A DNA stretch of 64,000 nucleotides from Natronococcus occultus SP4 (GTDB lineage: Archaea > Halobacteriota > Halobacteria > Halobacteriales > Natrialbaceae). A program made the position numbers and the translations under genes. Every line of letters starts with the position of its first letter. Within the stretch, counting starts at the first letter, position 1. The notes under the pieces are model-generated. The model was not told where the DNA came from. It saw only the letters and a program-made list of their open reading frames with translations, and did no database searches. Location of the stretch: the NCBI RefSeq assembly GCF_000328685.1, contig NC_019974.1, positions 2,657,001 to 2,721,000 of the forward strand. The letters are read 5' to 3'. Of this stretch, positions 28,757-38,517 are shown one piece after another.

Positions 28757-29728
28757 TCAGCCCGAGGACGCGTCCCCGGTAACCGGGTTCTCGGGCGCCT
28801 CGCCGTCGAGGACCCTCACGACGTCGCGAGTGACGCCTTCGCGGAGCTCGACGATCGACTCCTCGGAGTACCACGCGACGTGGGGCGTACAGACGACGTC
28901 GTCACGGTCGACCAGCGGCGAGTCCTCGGGCGGTTCGTTCGGTAACACGTCCAGTCCCGCGGCGGCGAGGACGCCGTCCTCGAGGGCCGTCGCTAGCGCC
29001 TTGTCGTCGACGATTTCGCCGCGGGCCGTGTTGAGTACGATCGCGTCGTCGTCCATCGCTGCGAACGCCGCGGCGTCGAACAGCCCTCGAGTTTCCGCGG
29101 TCAGCGGCGCGTGGACGGAGACGATATCGGAGCGCTCGAGCAGCCCGTCGAACGACACCTTCTCGACGCCACACTCGGCGAGTTCGTCGGCGGACTGATG
29201 GGGATCGTACGCGACGAACTCGAGGTCGAACCCCGACAGTCGCTCGACGATCCGTCGGGGGATCGAGCCGAAGGCCGCGAACCCGAGCGTCTTCCCCGGC
29301 AGCCGCTCGATCGGCGCGCCGACCGTCCAGTCCCAGGTCCCCTCGGCGATCGCGCGGTCGTACAGCGCGGTCTTGCGCACGCAGGCGAACAGGAGCGCGA
29401 TCGTATGCGTCGCCACCTCGCTCTGACAGTAGTCGGGAACGTTGACCACAACGACGTCCTCGTCGGCGGCGGCTTCGAGATCGACGGCGTCGACGCCGAT
29501 CCCGTACCGGCCCACGACCGCGACGTCGAGCAACTCGAGAACGGCTCGGTCGATCGGCGCGTACTGAACGAGCAACGCGTCGGCCTCGACCTCCCGAGCC
29601 GCCTCAATCACCTCGTCGGCGGTTTCGGCGTCCGTCGCGACGAGATCGATGTCTCGCCCCTCGAGGACGTCGCGTTCGATCTCGAGGTCGGGAAAGTCAA
29701 AGTCCGTGACAAGGATCGTGTCGGTCAT
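28757..29728 (-). CDS. D-isomer 2-hydroxyacid dehydrogenase, CtBP-like
   Basis: A 323-residue protein of the phosphoglycerate dehydrogenase family. Catalytic Arg is in NTARGEIVDD, Glu in GLDVLPNEPP and His in CTPHVAWYSEES, the last being the CtBP subgroup pattern. The NAD loop, normally GxGxxG, reads FAAFGSIPRR here, with Ala and Pro at the first and last glycine places. It may therefore bind NAD weakly or with another geometry. Substrate unknown; it stands alone. Confidence 0.8.
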   Translation of the reverse strand: MTDTILVTDFDFPDLEIERDVLEGRDIDLVATDAETADEVIEAAREVEADALLVQYAPIDRAVLELLDVAVVGRYGIGVDAVDLEAAADEDVVVVNVPDYCQSEVATHTIALLFACVRKTALYDRAIAEGTWDWTVGAPIERLPGKTLGFAAFGSIPRRIVERLSGFDLEFVAYDPHQSADELAECGVEKVSFDGLLERSDIVSVHAPLTAETRGLFDAAAFAAMDDDAIVLNTARGEIVDDKALATALEDGVLAAAGLDVLPNEPPEDSPLVDRDDVVCTPHVAWYSEESIVELREGVTRDVVRVLDGEAPENPVTGDASSG

Positions 29729-30077
29729 CGGTCGAGCGATTCGTTCGTCCGGTTCGCCGATAGGGATGTCGCCTGCGGTGACGTTCGTGTTCGTCTCATG
29801 TGGGTGCGATACCGGCTTCGGTTCTCGTGAGGAGGGACAGCACGACCGAGAAGAGCCAGTGGGACCGGCGTCGTCGTCGGTGAACGCCCGGTTTAACCCG
29901 TTCCTACCGGTCGGCTGGACGATTACTCACACCGAGATCAGCTCCGGGAAACATACGTTCGAGCCACGCGCTCCGGACCGAATCACGCCACAGCTACCCG
30001 GAGTTGCCGACCGAGAACGGCCCCCGTGCGACGGGAGCCGCCAGTGGACGGTCGGCCCCTGCACGGCGTCGCGGCTC
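29729..30077. other. Intergenic region, no gene seen
   Basis: About 350 bases between the dehydrogenase start and the panB stop. Open frames cross it in several directions, but none has a credible start, family pattern or ribosome site. No repeat or strong hairpin was noticed. Confidence 0.5.
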
Positions 30078-30890
30078 TCAGTACAGCTCGTCGAGGTCGC
30101 CCTCCTCGTGGCTGTGGTCCTCGGCGGGAAACGAGCCGGACTCGACGGCCTCGACGTACTCCTCGACGGCAGCGCGCATCTCCCCGCGGACGTCGCCGAA
30201 CTGCTTTGCGAAGGACGGCGACCACTCGCTGAGTCCGACGGCGTCGTCGACGACCAGCACCTGGCCGTCGCAGTCGGGCCCCGCGCCGATCCCGATCGTC
30301 GGAATCCCGAGGACGTCGGTGATCTCCGCGGCCAGGTTCGCCGGAACGTGTTCGAGCACGAGCGAGAACGCGCCCGCGTCCTCGTGGGCGCGAGCGAGCT
30401 CGAGGATCCGTTCGGCGTCCTCGCGGTCGGTCCCCTGGCGTGGGTAGCCACCGTACTGGTTGACGTGCTGGGGGGTCAGTCCGAGGTGGGCCATCACGGG
30501 GATCCCCAGCTGGACCATCTTCTCGGTCAGCTCGACGGTGTGGGGGCCACATTCGAGCTTCACCGCCGCTGCGCCCTCCTCTTTGAGCATCCGTCCGGCG
30601 TTCTCGAGGCTGTCGGCCTCGTCGACGCCGAACGAGAGGAAGGGCATGTCCGCGACGACCAGTGCGTCCTCGGTCGCTCGGGCGACCGCGCCGACGTGGC
30701 GGGCCACGTCGTCGACGGTAACGGGAACCGTCGTCTCGTACCCCAGCGAGGTGTTACCGACGCTGTCGCCGACGAGGATCACGTCGACGTCGGCCTCGTC
30801 GACGATCTCGGCCGTCGGCGCGTCGTAGGCCGTCAGCATCGTGATCGGTTCCGTCCCGGCCATCGACCGCAGCTCCCGTACGGTGGGCAT
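30078..30890 (-). CDS. panB: 3-methyl-2-oxobutanoate hydroxymethyltransferase
   Basis: A 270-residue protein, full length for PanB. It starts MPTVRELRSMAG and has VTAYD-type (MLTAYDAPTA), VGDSVGNTSLGYE, KLECG and the later GAGPDCDGQVLV motifs of the family. PanB transfers a hydroxymethyl group from methylene-tetrahydrofolate (or the archaeal equivalent) to 2-oxoisovalerate, giving ketopantoate, the first step to pantothenate and coenzyme A. The tail is acidic and His-rich, as is common in haloarchaea. No other pantothenate gene lies beside it. Confidence 0.94.
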   Translation of the reverse strand: MPTVRELRSMAGTEPITMLTAYDAPTAEIVDEADVDVILVGDSVGNTSLGYETTVPVTVDDVARHVGAVARATEDALVVADMPFLSFGVDEADSLENAGRMLKEEGAAAVKLECGPHTVELTEKMVQLGIPVMAHLGLTPQHVNQYGGYPRQGTDREDAERILELARAHEDAGAFSLVLEHVPANLAAEITDVLGIPTIGIGAGPDCDGQVLVVDDAVGLSEWSPSFAKQFGDVRGEMRAAVEEYVEAVESGSFPAEDHSHEEGDLDELY

Positions 30891-30986
30891 ACGTGTAGGG
30901 TCTGGCGCCTGCGAGTAAACGTCATCGTTCCGTGTCGACGGCCCGCACCCGCGAGTCTTAAGAGGTCCCGGAGAACACGTTCAAAC

Positions 30987-31220
30987 GTGCCAGAACGCGT
31001 CGAAACGACCTCACCCGACGGCGTCGACTACGGCTGGGTGATGCAGACGACCTTCGTGACCACGATCCTCGTCGGCGCGCCGATCGTCGCCCTGCTGTCG
31101 ACCGGCGTCGACCTCCCGACGTGGGGCGCCCGTGCCGAGTTCGCGATCCGCGTCGGTGCCGTCGTCTGGCTGGTCGTGGCGGTTGCGGTGTTCGCGTACG
31201 CGAAACACACACAGGAGTAG
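30987..31220 (+). CDS. Small two-helix membrane protein (DUF5822-like)
   Basis: A 77-residue protein starting at GTG (GTGCCAGAACGC) with DYGWVMQ before the first of two hydrophobic helices (about residues 20-40 and 52-70). This pattern fits a haloarchaeal membrane family I recall as DUF5822; function unknown. It is divergent from panB over 96 bases and converges on a HAD phosphatase gene. Confidence 0.65.
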   Translation: MPERVETTSPDGVDYGWVMQTTFVTTILVGAPIVALLSTGVDLPTWGARAEFAIRVGAVVWLVVAVAVFAYAKHTQE

Positions 31221-31287
31221 TCCTCGCTTCCGACCGTTCGAGATCCGCCGCTGATATTGCGACCGTACCCGACGACCCGAGGGCTGC

Positions 31288-31818
31288 TTACTCGAGCGTT
31301 TCGACGTACTCGAAGTCGACGCCCGCTCGCCGCGCGGTTCGCTCGTCGCGGTCGGTGTCGCCGACGAACAGCGCGGTCGACGCCTCCGCGCCGAGCCTGC
31401 GGACGGTCTCGAGCAGCGGCTCGGGATCCGGTTTCCGCGTGTCGACGGTGTCCCGACCGACGACCGCGTCGACGGCGCTTGCGAGCTCGTGTTCCTCCAG
31501 CGCGATCCGGCAGGCTGCCTCGCAGTTGAGCGAGCAAACCCCCGTTGGGATCGGCCGCTCGAGCAGTTCATCCGCGCGGGCCAGCCGCCGCGATCGTCGG
31601 GCCCCCTCGCGCTCGTGGTCGGCGATCGTCTCCTCGACGGCCGGGGCGATCTCGAAGTTGCTCGCGGCCTCGAGCAGCTCCCAGAGGTTCTCGCTCGGCG
31701 GATCGGCGGCTGCCCGGGCGTACACTGCGATGACGTCGATCGCGACGGCGTTCCAGTCGACCGCGAGGTCGACCAGGGTCCCGTCCAGATCGTAGACGAC
31801 GGCGTCGTATTCGCTCAC
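31288..31818 (-). CDS. HAD-superfamily hydrolase
   Basis: A 176-residue phosphatase-like protein. Motif I is VVYDLDGTLVD (nucleophile and acid Asp), motif II is the Ser/Thr in IPTGVCS, motif III is DTRKPDP (Lys), and motif IV is LFVGDTDRDE. A small helical cap lies between. Resembles phosphoglycolate phosphatase-like enzymes; substrate unknown. It lies 48 bases behind the acyl-CoA dehydrogenase gene on the same strand. Confidence 0.82.
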   Translation of the reverse strand: MSEYDAVVYDLDGTLVDLAVDWNAVAIDVIAVYARAAADPPSENLWELLEAASNFEIAPAVEETIADHEREGARRSRRLARADELLERPIPTGVCSLNCEAACRIALEEHELASAVDAVVGRDTVDTRKPDPEPLLETVRRLGAEASTALFVGDTDRDERTARRAGVDFEYVETLE

Positions 31819-31866
31819 GAACGAGCGTAGGGTGGAGAACCCAATAGCGGCTTCGATCCGCGGGGG

Positions 31867-32991
<1,125 letters not shown>

Positions 32992-33035
32992 ACCCTTTCA
33001 TTCGAGCCGGGTGGCAAAAATCACCACCATCGACA

Positions 33036-33713
33036 TCAGCCGCCGCCGAGTCCGCTCGCGGAGCTCTCGAGTTGTTCGCTCGCGAGGACGCGGTTCGCGC
33101 GCCGGAGCCGCTCCGAGAGGGCCTGGTGGGAGATCTCGAGCTCGCTGGCCAGCTCCTCGAGGGAGATCTCACGGGGGACGTTGTAGTACCCCCGACGGTA
33201 GGCCTCGGCGATCGCCTCCCGCTGGGGATCGGTCAGCGTCGTCGCCATCTCGAGGTCCTTGTTCTGGTGGGCCTCGACCATGCGCCTGACGTCGACCCGG
33301 GCGTCGCGATCCTCGAGATCGGACACCGCGTCCGAGACCCCCTCCCGATGGGGGAACAACAGCGTGACCGCCCAGCGACCGTTCGTCACCTCGGCCTCGA
33401 GGACGGTCCCGTCGTTCGCGTAGACCGCGCTACAGATCGGGGTCGCCGCCTCGGCGTACCGGATCCGGAAGAGCCACGCGTCGCCGTCGGGACGCTCGAG
33501 CAGTCGCCGAAACTGCTCGACGGTCGGATCGTCCTCGAGAGTCTCCTCGACGGCCCCGGCGTCGGTGTTACCGAACCAGATCAGCGGGGCCGTCCGAACC
33601 GAGTCGTCGACGACGACGCTCTCGACTCGCAGCTCGGACTCCGGCAGCGACTGGATCGTCGGCTCCAGCGCGAACGACTCTGTGGGGATAGCCAGCTCGG
33701 CGATCGTCGTCAC
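33036..33713 (-). CDS. Bacterio-opsin activator-type HTH-10 regulator
   Basis: A 225-residue protein. The N-terminus TTIAELAIPTESFAL is that of bat-type regulators, which decides the GTG start at 33713 against an upstream ATG at 33809. The first 150 residues are the beta-rich sensor-like domain; residues about 160-215 are the HTH-10 domain (LTDPQREAIAEAYRRGYYNVP, LEELASELEISHQAL). Targets unknown. Its GTG overlaps the TGA of a 29-residue ORF (GTGA), suggesting translational coupling. Confidence 0.85.
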   Translation of the reverse strand: MTTIAELAIPTESFALEPTIQSLPESELRVESVVVDDSVRTAPLIWFGNTDAGAVEETLEDDPTVEQFRRLLERPDGDAWLFRIRYAEAATPICSAVYANDGTVLEAEVTNGRWAVTLLFPHREGVSDAVSDLEDRDARVDVRRMVEAHQNKDLEMATTLTDPQREAIAEAYRRGYYNVPREISLEELASELEISHQALSERLRRANRVLASEQLESSASGLGGG

Positions 33714-33799
33714 GACGGGGTCACCCCGCTCGTCGGGTTCGAGTCCGGTCGCTGGTCGATGGCGATACCGAGGTCGTACTGGGACTCGAGTGCACTCAT
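33710..33799 (-). CDS. Possible 29-residue ORF coupled to HTH-10 gene
   Basis: ATG at 33799 opens MSALESQYDLGIAIDQRPDS and ends in TGA that overlaps the GTG start of the regulator by the classical GTGA arrangement. An in-frame TGA lies just upstream, so it cannot be longer. It may be a leader peptide, a coupling device, or the remnant of the small protein often encoded before such regulators. Evidence is the overlap and ordinary codon use only. Confidence 0.35.
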   Translation of the reverse strand: MSALESQYDLGIAIDQRPDSNPTSGVTPS

Positions 33800-33916
33800 A
33801 ACGGATCACCCGACTCGACGCGCGAGCACCCGCCGTCGGGGAACCGCCCGCGATCGAACCGTGTTGACAGAACGCACAGCTCCGAGCGGGTTGATGAGAC
33901 GGCCTATCTATTCCGG

Positions 33917-33926
33917 TTATTTAAGA
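33917..33926 (-). promoter_or_regulatory. TATA box upstream of the HTH-10 transcript
   Basis: CTTAAATAAC on the minus strand predicts a transcription start near 33895. That leaves about 95 bases of leader before the short ORF at 33799 and about 180 before the regulator, unlike the leaderless pattern of most neighbours. Confidence 0.4.
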
Positions 33927-33935
33927 CTGATTCGG

Positions 33936-35186
33936 CTACCCGAGCCTGGCGAGGCGGTTGAGCGCGTACGCCGTTCGGAGGACGTCGACGCTCTTGCCGC
34001 GGTCGAAGACGAGTTCGTCGGTCCGGAGGACGTGCTCTAAGGTATCCTGAGAGGCGTGTTCCGGCGCAGCCGCGATCCCGGCGTCTCGGTCCTCGACCCA
34101 CTCCATGACGCGGCGATCGCTCTTCGAGTCGCCCATCACGAGCGCGAACGGGTCCTCGACACCGAGGACGTCCAGCGCGCGCTCGACACCGACGACCTTG
34201 TTGAGCTCGAGACTACCGATCTCGGCGGCGTCGGCCTCGTAGTAGGCGACGTCGATCCGCTCGAGAACATCCGCGAGCGCGTCGGGGATCGCCTCCCTGT
34301 CCCGGTCGGGGTAGGCGCCCTCCGCCTCGAGGACGGTTCTGATCTCGGGGTCCTGGTCGGCGTAGAACGCGCGGGTCAACTCCCGGCAGTCGTCGGCCCC
34401 GATCTCGCTCCCGATCGCCTCGCCGACGGCGTCGGCCAGCAGGTCGATCAGGTAGACCAGCGCGTCGTCGATGATCTCCCTGGCGTCTGCCGAGCCGGTC
34501 TCGTAGTTGGGCTTCATCGTGACGTTGAACTCGTTGCCCTGAAGGTGACAGCCCCGCCTGAGCGAGTCGGGCGCCTCCGGAAGGACGCGGGCCCGCAGGT
34601 CGTCGAACACCGTCCGGATCTCCTCGTCGAGTTCCTCGTAGAGGAGCTGTTTGGTGTCGGCGCCGTGGCCCGGCGTGAACACACCCGTTCCCGCCTCGTA
34701 GACGATCGACAGCTCCCCGGAGTGGACGATCTCGCTGCCCAGCCCCTGGATGGCAAACCCCTTGACGTTCTCTAAGGTCTGGCCGGTACAGATCACGATC
34801 GGGACGCCGGCCTCGTGAAACTCGGTCAGGACGTGGAGGGTCTCGCGGGGGATCTCGTTGTCCGTGCTGCCGGCCGACCGCAGCGTCTCGTCGACGTCTA
34901 ACACGAGGACGTTCACCCCGCGGCCGTACTTGGCCTCGAGATCGAGCGCGGTAAAGGCCTGATCGCGGGTCGCCCGCGCGGCGATCTCGGCGAACGTCTC
35001 GCCGGCCGCGAACGCCGACCTGATCTCGTCTTTTCGGTCCCCGAGTTCGTCGTTGGCCTCCTGCCAGTGTTCCAGCGCGACCCGCGAGTCGACGGCGGGA
35101 AAGACGTCGACGAACTCCTGGTACTCCCGTAACGTCTTCGTGTCGTACTCGTCGTAGAGCTGGTAGACGAGATCGTACCGTTCCAT
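33936..35186 (-). CDS. HAD-superfamily hydrolase with N-terminal extension
   Basis: A 416-residue protein starting MERYDLVYQLYDEYDT. About 90 residues of charged helix precede the HAD core: motif I VLVLDVDETLRS, motif II VICTGQTLENV, motif III Lys in LELNKVVGVERAL, motif IV VMGDSKSDRRVMEW. The large C2-type cap and motif IV pattern resemble Cof/sucrose-phosphatase enzymes. Substrate unknown. An upstream in-frame ATG at 35240 was rejected; TATA-like GGGTTATCAG sits about 28 bases before the chosen start. Confidence 0.8.
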   Translation of the reverse strand: MERYDLVYQLYDEYDTKTLREYQEFVDVFPAVDSRVALEHWQEANDELGDRKDEIRSAFAAGETFAEIAARATRDQAFTALDLEAKYGRGVNVLVLDVDETLRSAGSTDNEIPRETLHVLTEFHEAGVPIVICTGQTLENVKGFAIQGLGSEIVHSGELSIVYEAGTGVFTPGHGADTKQLLYEELDEEIRTVFDDLRARVLPEAPDSLRRGCHLQGNEFNVTMKPNYETGSADAREIIDDALVYLIDLLADAVGEAIGSEIGADDCRELTRAFYADQDPEIRTVLEAEGAYPDRDREAIPDALADVLERIDVAYYEADAAEIGSLELNKVVGVERALDVLGVEDPFALVMGDSKSDRRVMEWVEDRDAGIAAAPEHASQDTLEHVLRTDELVFDRGKSVDVLRTAYALNRLARLG

Positions 35187-35277
35187 AGTCGAGATACTGG
35201 AGAGCTGGCTGATAACCCTTGTCACTACCGAACGTTTCACCGGCGGGTCGGGGCGACGTTCGTCGACTGCGACACGA

Positions 35278-35286
35278 CTATAAAAA
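35278..35286 (+). promoter_or_regulatory. TATA box of gfcR
   Basis: CTATAAAAA is centred 25 bases before ATG at 35307; the transcript should be leaderless. The box is one of the best matches in the window. Confidence 0.6.
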
Positions 35287-35306
35287 CGGCGCGCAAACCT
35301 CGAGCC

Positions 35307-35957
35307 ATGAAAAACGTTGACGACCTCATCGAGAGCGCCGCCGAACTCGCCAACCAGGGGCTCTCGAAGGGCGAGATCGCCGACGAGCTGAACGTCTCCC
35401 GAGAGACCGCCAGCTGGCTGGTCGAACGAAGCGGTACCACGGCCGAGCCCTCAACCCAGACGGCCGAGCCGTCCGGCGACGCCGGCGGGCCACAGGACAT
35501 CCACGTCGACTGGTCGGCGATCGGCCGGGACAGCAAGCGGATGGGTGCGATCGCGGAGGCGATGGCCGATCTGCTGGCCAAACACGGCGAGGACGTTGAT
35601 CTCACCGTCGGCATCGAGAAGGCCGGCGGCCCCATCGCGACGCTGGTCGCGAGCGAACTCGAGACCGACCTCTCGACGTACACGCCCGCGAAACACCAGT
35701 GGGAGGAAGGCGACATCGAGGAGTTGGGCGGGACGTTCTCGCGAAACTTCGCCGGCATCCGCGACCGCGAGTGTTACATCGTCGACGACACCATCACCAG
35801 CGGGACGACGATGCGCGAGACGATCTCGGCGATCCGCGCCGAGGGCGGCGAGCCACTCGCCTGCGTCGTCCTCGCGGACAAACAGGGCGTCGAGGAGATC
35901 GAGGGCGTCCCCGTCTACTCGCTGTTGCAGGTCATCAGCGTCGGCAAGGACGAGTGA
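35307..35957 (+). CDS. gfcR: Transcriptional regulator GfcR (phosphoribosyltransferase-like)
   Basis: A 216-residue protein. Residues 1-50 are a helix-turn-helix (GLSKGEIADELNVSRETASW); after a Thr/Ala/Gly linker, residues 65-216 are an orotate-phosphoribosyltransferase-like domain with PRPP motif CYIVDDTITSGTTM. In Haloferax this family activates genes of glucose, fructose and glycerol use, probably by sensing a sugar-phosphate intermediate. It is often misannotated as PyrE. Divergent from the HAD gene by 120 bases; none of the known target genes is adjacent. Confidence 0.92.
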   Translation: MKNVDDLIESAAELANQGLSKGEIADELNVSRETASWLVERSGTTAEPSTQTAEPSGDAGGPQDIHVDWSAIGRDSKRMGAIAEAMADLLAKHGEDVDLTVGIEKAGGPIATLVASELETDLSTYTPAKHQWEEGDIEELGGTFSRNFAGIRDRECYIVDDTITSGTTMRETISAIRAEGGEPLACVVLADKQGVEEIEGVPVYSLLQVISVGKDE

Positions 35958-36226
35958 ACGTTTCGGCGGGGAGTTCGGATCGTTTCGTCCGTTCGAACCG
36001 GTAACTGACGTTTTCCGCCGTGCGGTCGTCCCGGCGTAGTCTGTCGGTCTCTCGGAACCATCGCCGTCGAGAGACCGACGATCGGCGATCCGTCGGCTCG
36101 AGCGACGTTACTTCTCTCGATCGGGAACGAGCCGAACGTAACTCCGGTTTGTGATCAGCGTCGCGAAAATAGGCAGCGCATTCTCTTTGTGGTGGCTTCC
36201 TCAGATCCGATTCGGAGTGACCCACC

Positions 36227-36613
36227 ATGGATGACTATCTCACACGTCGGCGTCTGATCGCACTGAGCGGTACAGTGAGCGCTATCGCGATCGCAGGCTG
36301 TAACGACGATCCCGAGGACGACCCCGAAGAGGACCCCGATGACGACCCGGTCGAAGACGAGGACGACGATCCGATGGAGGAGGACGACGATCTCGAAGAG
36401 GACGACGAGGAAGACGACGATCTCGAGGACGACGACGAGGAGGATGACGACCTCGAAGAGGATGACGAGGAGGATGACGACCTCGAAGAGGATGACGAGG
36501 AAGACGACGATCTCGAAGAGGATGACGAGGAGGATGACGATCTCGAAGAGGATGACGAGGAGGACGACGAGGCGGATGACGATCTCGAGGACGACGACGA
36601 CGAGGACGAGTAA
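36227..36613 (+). CDS. Extremely acidic repeat lipoprotein
   Basis: A 128-residue protein. The N-terminus MDDYLTRRRLIALSGTVSA is a twin-arginine signal and IAIAGC a lipobox (Cys at about residue 25). Nearly everything after it is Asp and Glu, built on a ten-residue unit DDLEEDDEED. It would be an anionic brush tethered outside the membrane, possibly binding divalent or monovalent cations. No globular domain is visible, so the gene could also be a truncated lipoprotein whose linker has expanded. Confidence 0.6.
   Translation: MDDYLTRRRLIALSGTVSAIAIAGCNDDPEDDPEEDPDDDPVEDEDDDPMEEDDDLEEDDEEDDDLEDDDEEDDDLEEDDEEDDDLEEDDEEDDDLEEDDEEDDDLEEDDEEDDEADDDLEDDDDEDE
36391..36570 (+). repeat. 30-bp tandem repeat, six units
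   Basis: Six exact-length 30-base units run in register from 36391, 36421, 36451, 36481, 36511 and 36541, each starting TCTCGA or CCTCGA and ending GACGA. They differ by a few third-position changes (GAC/GAT, GAG/GAA). They encode the acidic decapeptide of the lipoprotein and are a likely site of copy-number change by slippage or recombination. Confidence 0.85.
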
Positions 36614-36749
36614 CCCGCTACGCAGTGGGGTTTCGCGTTCGGTGTGTTACGGCCAGCCACGACCGGCGTCCGGACAGTGACGGTCGCTGCGCGAGGACGA
36701 CGTCGTCACTGGAGAGTGGTGTATGCAAAAAAGTGGGACGGACGTGGCG

Positions 36750-37712
36750 TTAGCCGTGGATCCCCATCGCTTCGATCTGTTCCTGGTAGCGGTTTCGGAT
36801 GGTAACTTCGGTTACCTGCGCGACGTCGGCGACCTCTCGCTGGGTCTTTTTCTCGTTACACAGCAACGAGGCGGCGTAGATCGCGGCCGCAGCGTACCCG
36901 GTCGGGGATTTACCCGAGAGCAGTCCTTCCTCGGCCGTTTTTTCGATGATCTCGTTGGCCTTGGTCTGGACCTCCTCGGAGAGTTCGAGTTCGGAACAGA
37001 AACGGGGAACGTACTTTTTCGGGTCGACGGGGCGCATCTCGAGGCCGAGCTCCTGTGAGATGTACCGGTACGTACGACCGATTTCCTTTCGTTCGACGCG
37101 TGAAACTTCCGAGATCTCCTCTAGGCTTCGCGGGATGCCTTCCTTTCGACAGGCGGCGTACAGCGCGGAGGTGGCGACGCCCTCGATCGATCGGCCACGG
37201 ATGAGGTCCTCCTTGAGTGCGCGTCGGTAGATCACCGACGCGACCTCGCGGACCGATCGTGGAACGCCAAGCGCCGAGGCCATCCGATCGATCTCCGAGA
37301 GCGCGAACTGCAGGTTACGCTCGCCAGCGTCCTTGGTTCGGATTCGTTCCTGCCACTTGCGCAGTCGGTGCATCTGACTGCGTTTCTTCGAGGAGATCGA
37401 GCGCCCGTAGGCGTCCTTGTCCTTCCAGTCGATCGTCGTCGTCAGCCCCTTGTCGTGCATCGTCTGTGTCGTCGGGGCACCGACGCGGGACTTCTCCTGT
37501 CGTTCCTGGTGATTGAACGCCCGCCACTCCGGACCGGGGTCGATCTTCTCCTCCTCGACAACGAGCCCACAGTCTTCACAGATGAGCTCACCCCGATCGG
37601 AGTCTTTCACGAGATTGTCCGATTCGCATTCGGGACAGGCACGTACCCCCTCTTGCTCCTCGGATTCGTCCGTTTCACGCATTCGCTCCCGCTGGCGGGT
37701 GGACCGTGTCAT
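36750..37712 (-). CDS. tfb: Transcription initiation factor IIB (TFB)
   Basis: A 320-residue TFB of normal length. The zinc ribbon has C26, C29, C45 and C48 (CPECE and CEDCG), the B-reader/linker region follows ([15 protein letters not shown]), and two cyclin repeats from about residue 115 ([35 protein letters not shown]). It recruits RNA polymerase to TBP-bound promoters. Haloarchaea carry several TFBs with partly different targets; which paralogue this is cannot be told. The promoter has a 16-bp palindrome next to the TATA box. Confidence 0.95.
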   Translation of the reverse strand: MTRSTRQRERMRETDESEEQEGVRACPECESDNLVKDSDRGELICEDCGLVVEEEKIDPGPEWRAFNHQERQEKSRVGAPTTQTMHDKGLTTTIDWKDKDAYGRSISSKKRSQMHRLRKWQERIRTKDAGERNLQFALSEIDRMASALGVPRSVREVASVIYRRALKEDLIRGRSIEGVATSALYAACRKEGIPRSLEEISEVSRVERKEIGRTYRYISQELGLEMRPVDPKKYVPRFCSELELSEEVQTKANEIIEKTAEEGLLSGKSPTGYAAAAIYAASLLCNEKKTQREVADVAQVTEVTIRNRYQEQIEAMGIHG

Positions 37713-37721
37713 CGCGCTTTT

Positions 37722-37746
37722 ATAGTAGTACTACTATGATATATAA
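37722..37746 (-). promoter_or_regulatory. TATA box and 16-bp perfect palindrome in the tfb promoter
   Basis: Minus-strand TATA CTTATATATC lies at about 37737-37746. Directly downstream, 37722-37737 reads ATAGTAGTACTACTAT, a perfect palindrome that fills the space between TATA box and predicted start site (about 37715, next to the ATG). A protein bound there would block polymerase loading, so this is a good candidate operator, possibly for feedback control of TFB. Confidence 0.6.
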
Positions 37747-37874
37747 GTTCTGGGGTTGCGATCTCGGATGGGTTCCCGTATCCGCCGAAAAAGGGCTCTA
37801 CAGGCACTGAGGGTCGTGGTTTACGATTTGAAACCGGAAAACCTTTATCCGGCTCTCGTCGAGCACAGGCAAGA

Positions 37875-38468
37875 ATGCCGGTCATCGAGTGTAACGTCGA
37901 CGCCGCCCGCGACCGTCTCGAGGACGCGGGCGTCACCGTCGACGCCGGAAACACGGAACACGAGCGCTGGCGGGCGAGCCGCGACGGCGCGACGGCTGTC
38001 GCCTACGACGACAAGGTCGTGATCCAGGGCGAGACGCCCCGAAAACTCGAGTCGCTGCTCCGGGAGAGCGGGGGCCGCGCGCACGTCTACTTCGACGGCG
38101 CCAGTCGCGGCAACCCCGGTCCCGCGGCGATCGGCTGGGTGATCGTCACCGGCGACGGGATCGTCGCCGAGGGGAACGACCGGATCGGGACCGCGACGAA
38201 CAACCAGGCCGAGTACGCGGCGCTGATCACAGCTCTGGAAGCCGCCGCGGAGTACGACTACGATGAGCTCCACGTCCGGGGTGATTCCGAACTGATCGTC
38301 AAGCAGGTCCGGGGCGAGTACGACACCAACAACCCCGAGCTGCGCGAGCGACGCGTCACCGCCCGCGAGCTGCTCTCGCGGTTCGACGAGTGGAGCCTCG
38401 AGTACGTCCCACGGGAGGTCAACGACCGCGCGGACGGCCTGGCAAACGAGGCGCTGGACCAGGGGTGA
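37875..38468 (+). CDS. rnhA: Ribonuclease HI
   Basis: A 197-residue protein. The RNase H fold occupies residues 70-197 with the acidic catalytic set D74 (YFDGAS), E113 (NNQAEYAAL), D137 (VRGDSEL) and D187 (VNDRADGL). About 68 extra N-terminal residues precede it (MPVIECNVDAARDRL), seen in haloarchaeal members and perhaps used for hybrid binding. It removes RNA from RNA-DNA hybrids. TATA-like CCTTTATCC lies about 28 bases before ATG. Next gene follows after 49 bases. Confidence 0.93.
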   Translation: MPVIECNVDAARDRLEDAGVTVDAGNTEHERWRASRDGATAVAYDDKVVIQGETPRKLESLLRESGGRAHVYFDGASRGNPGPAAIGWVIVTGDGIVAEGNDRIGTATNNQAEYAALITALEAAAEYDYDELHVRGDSELIVKQVRGEYDTNNPELRERRVTARELLSRFDEWSLEYVPREVNDRADGLANEALDQG

Positions 38469-38517
38469 ACCGAACTCGAAACGGCAAGCGAAAGAGCCTC
38501 GAACGCCAACGGCGGGT

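Noticed and set aside
29649-31220. Open frame of over 500 codons on the plus strand across panB
   Set aside because: It is antisense to a clear panB gene. Only its last 78 codons (from GTG 30987) look like a real small membrane protein.
36391-36570. Regular 30-bp repeats as a CRISPR array
   Set aside because: There are no spacers; the units are contiguous and coding, and no cas gene is near.
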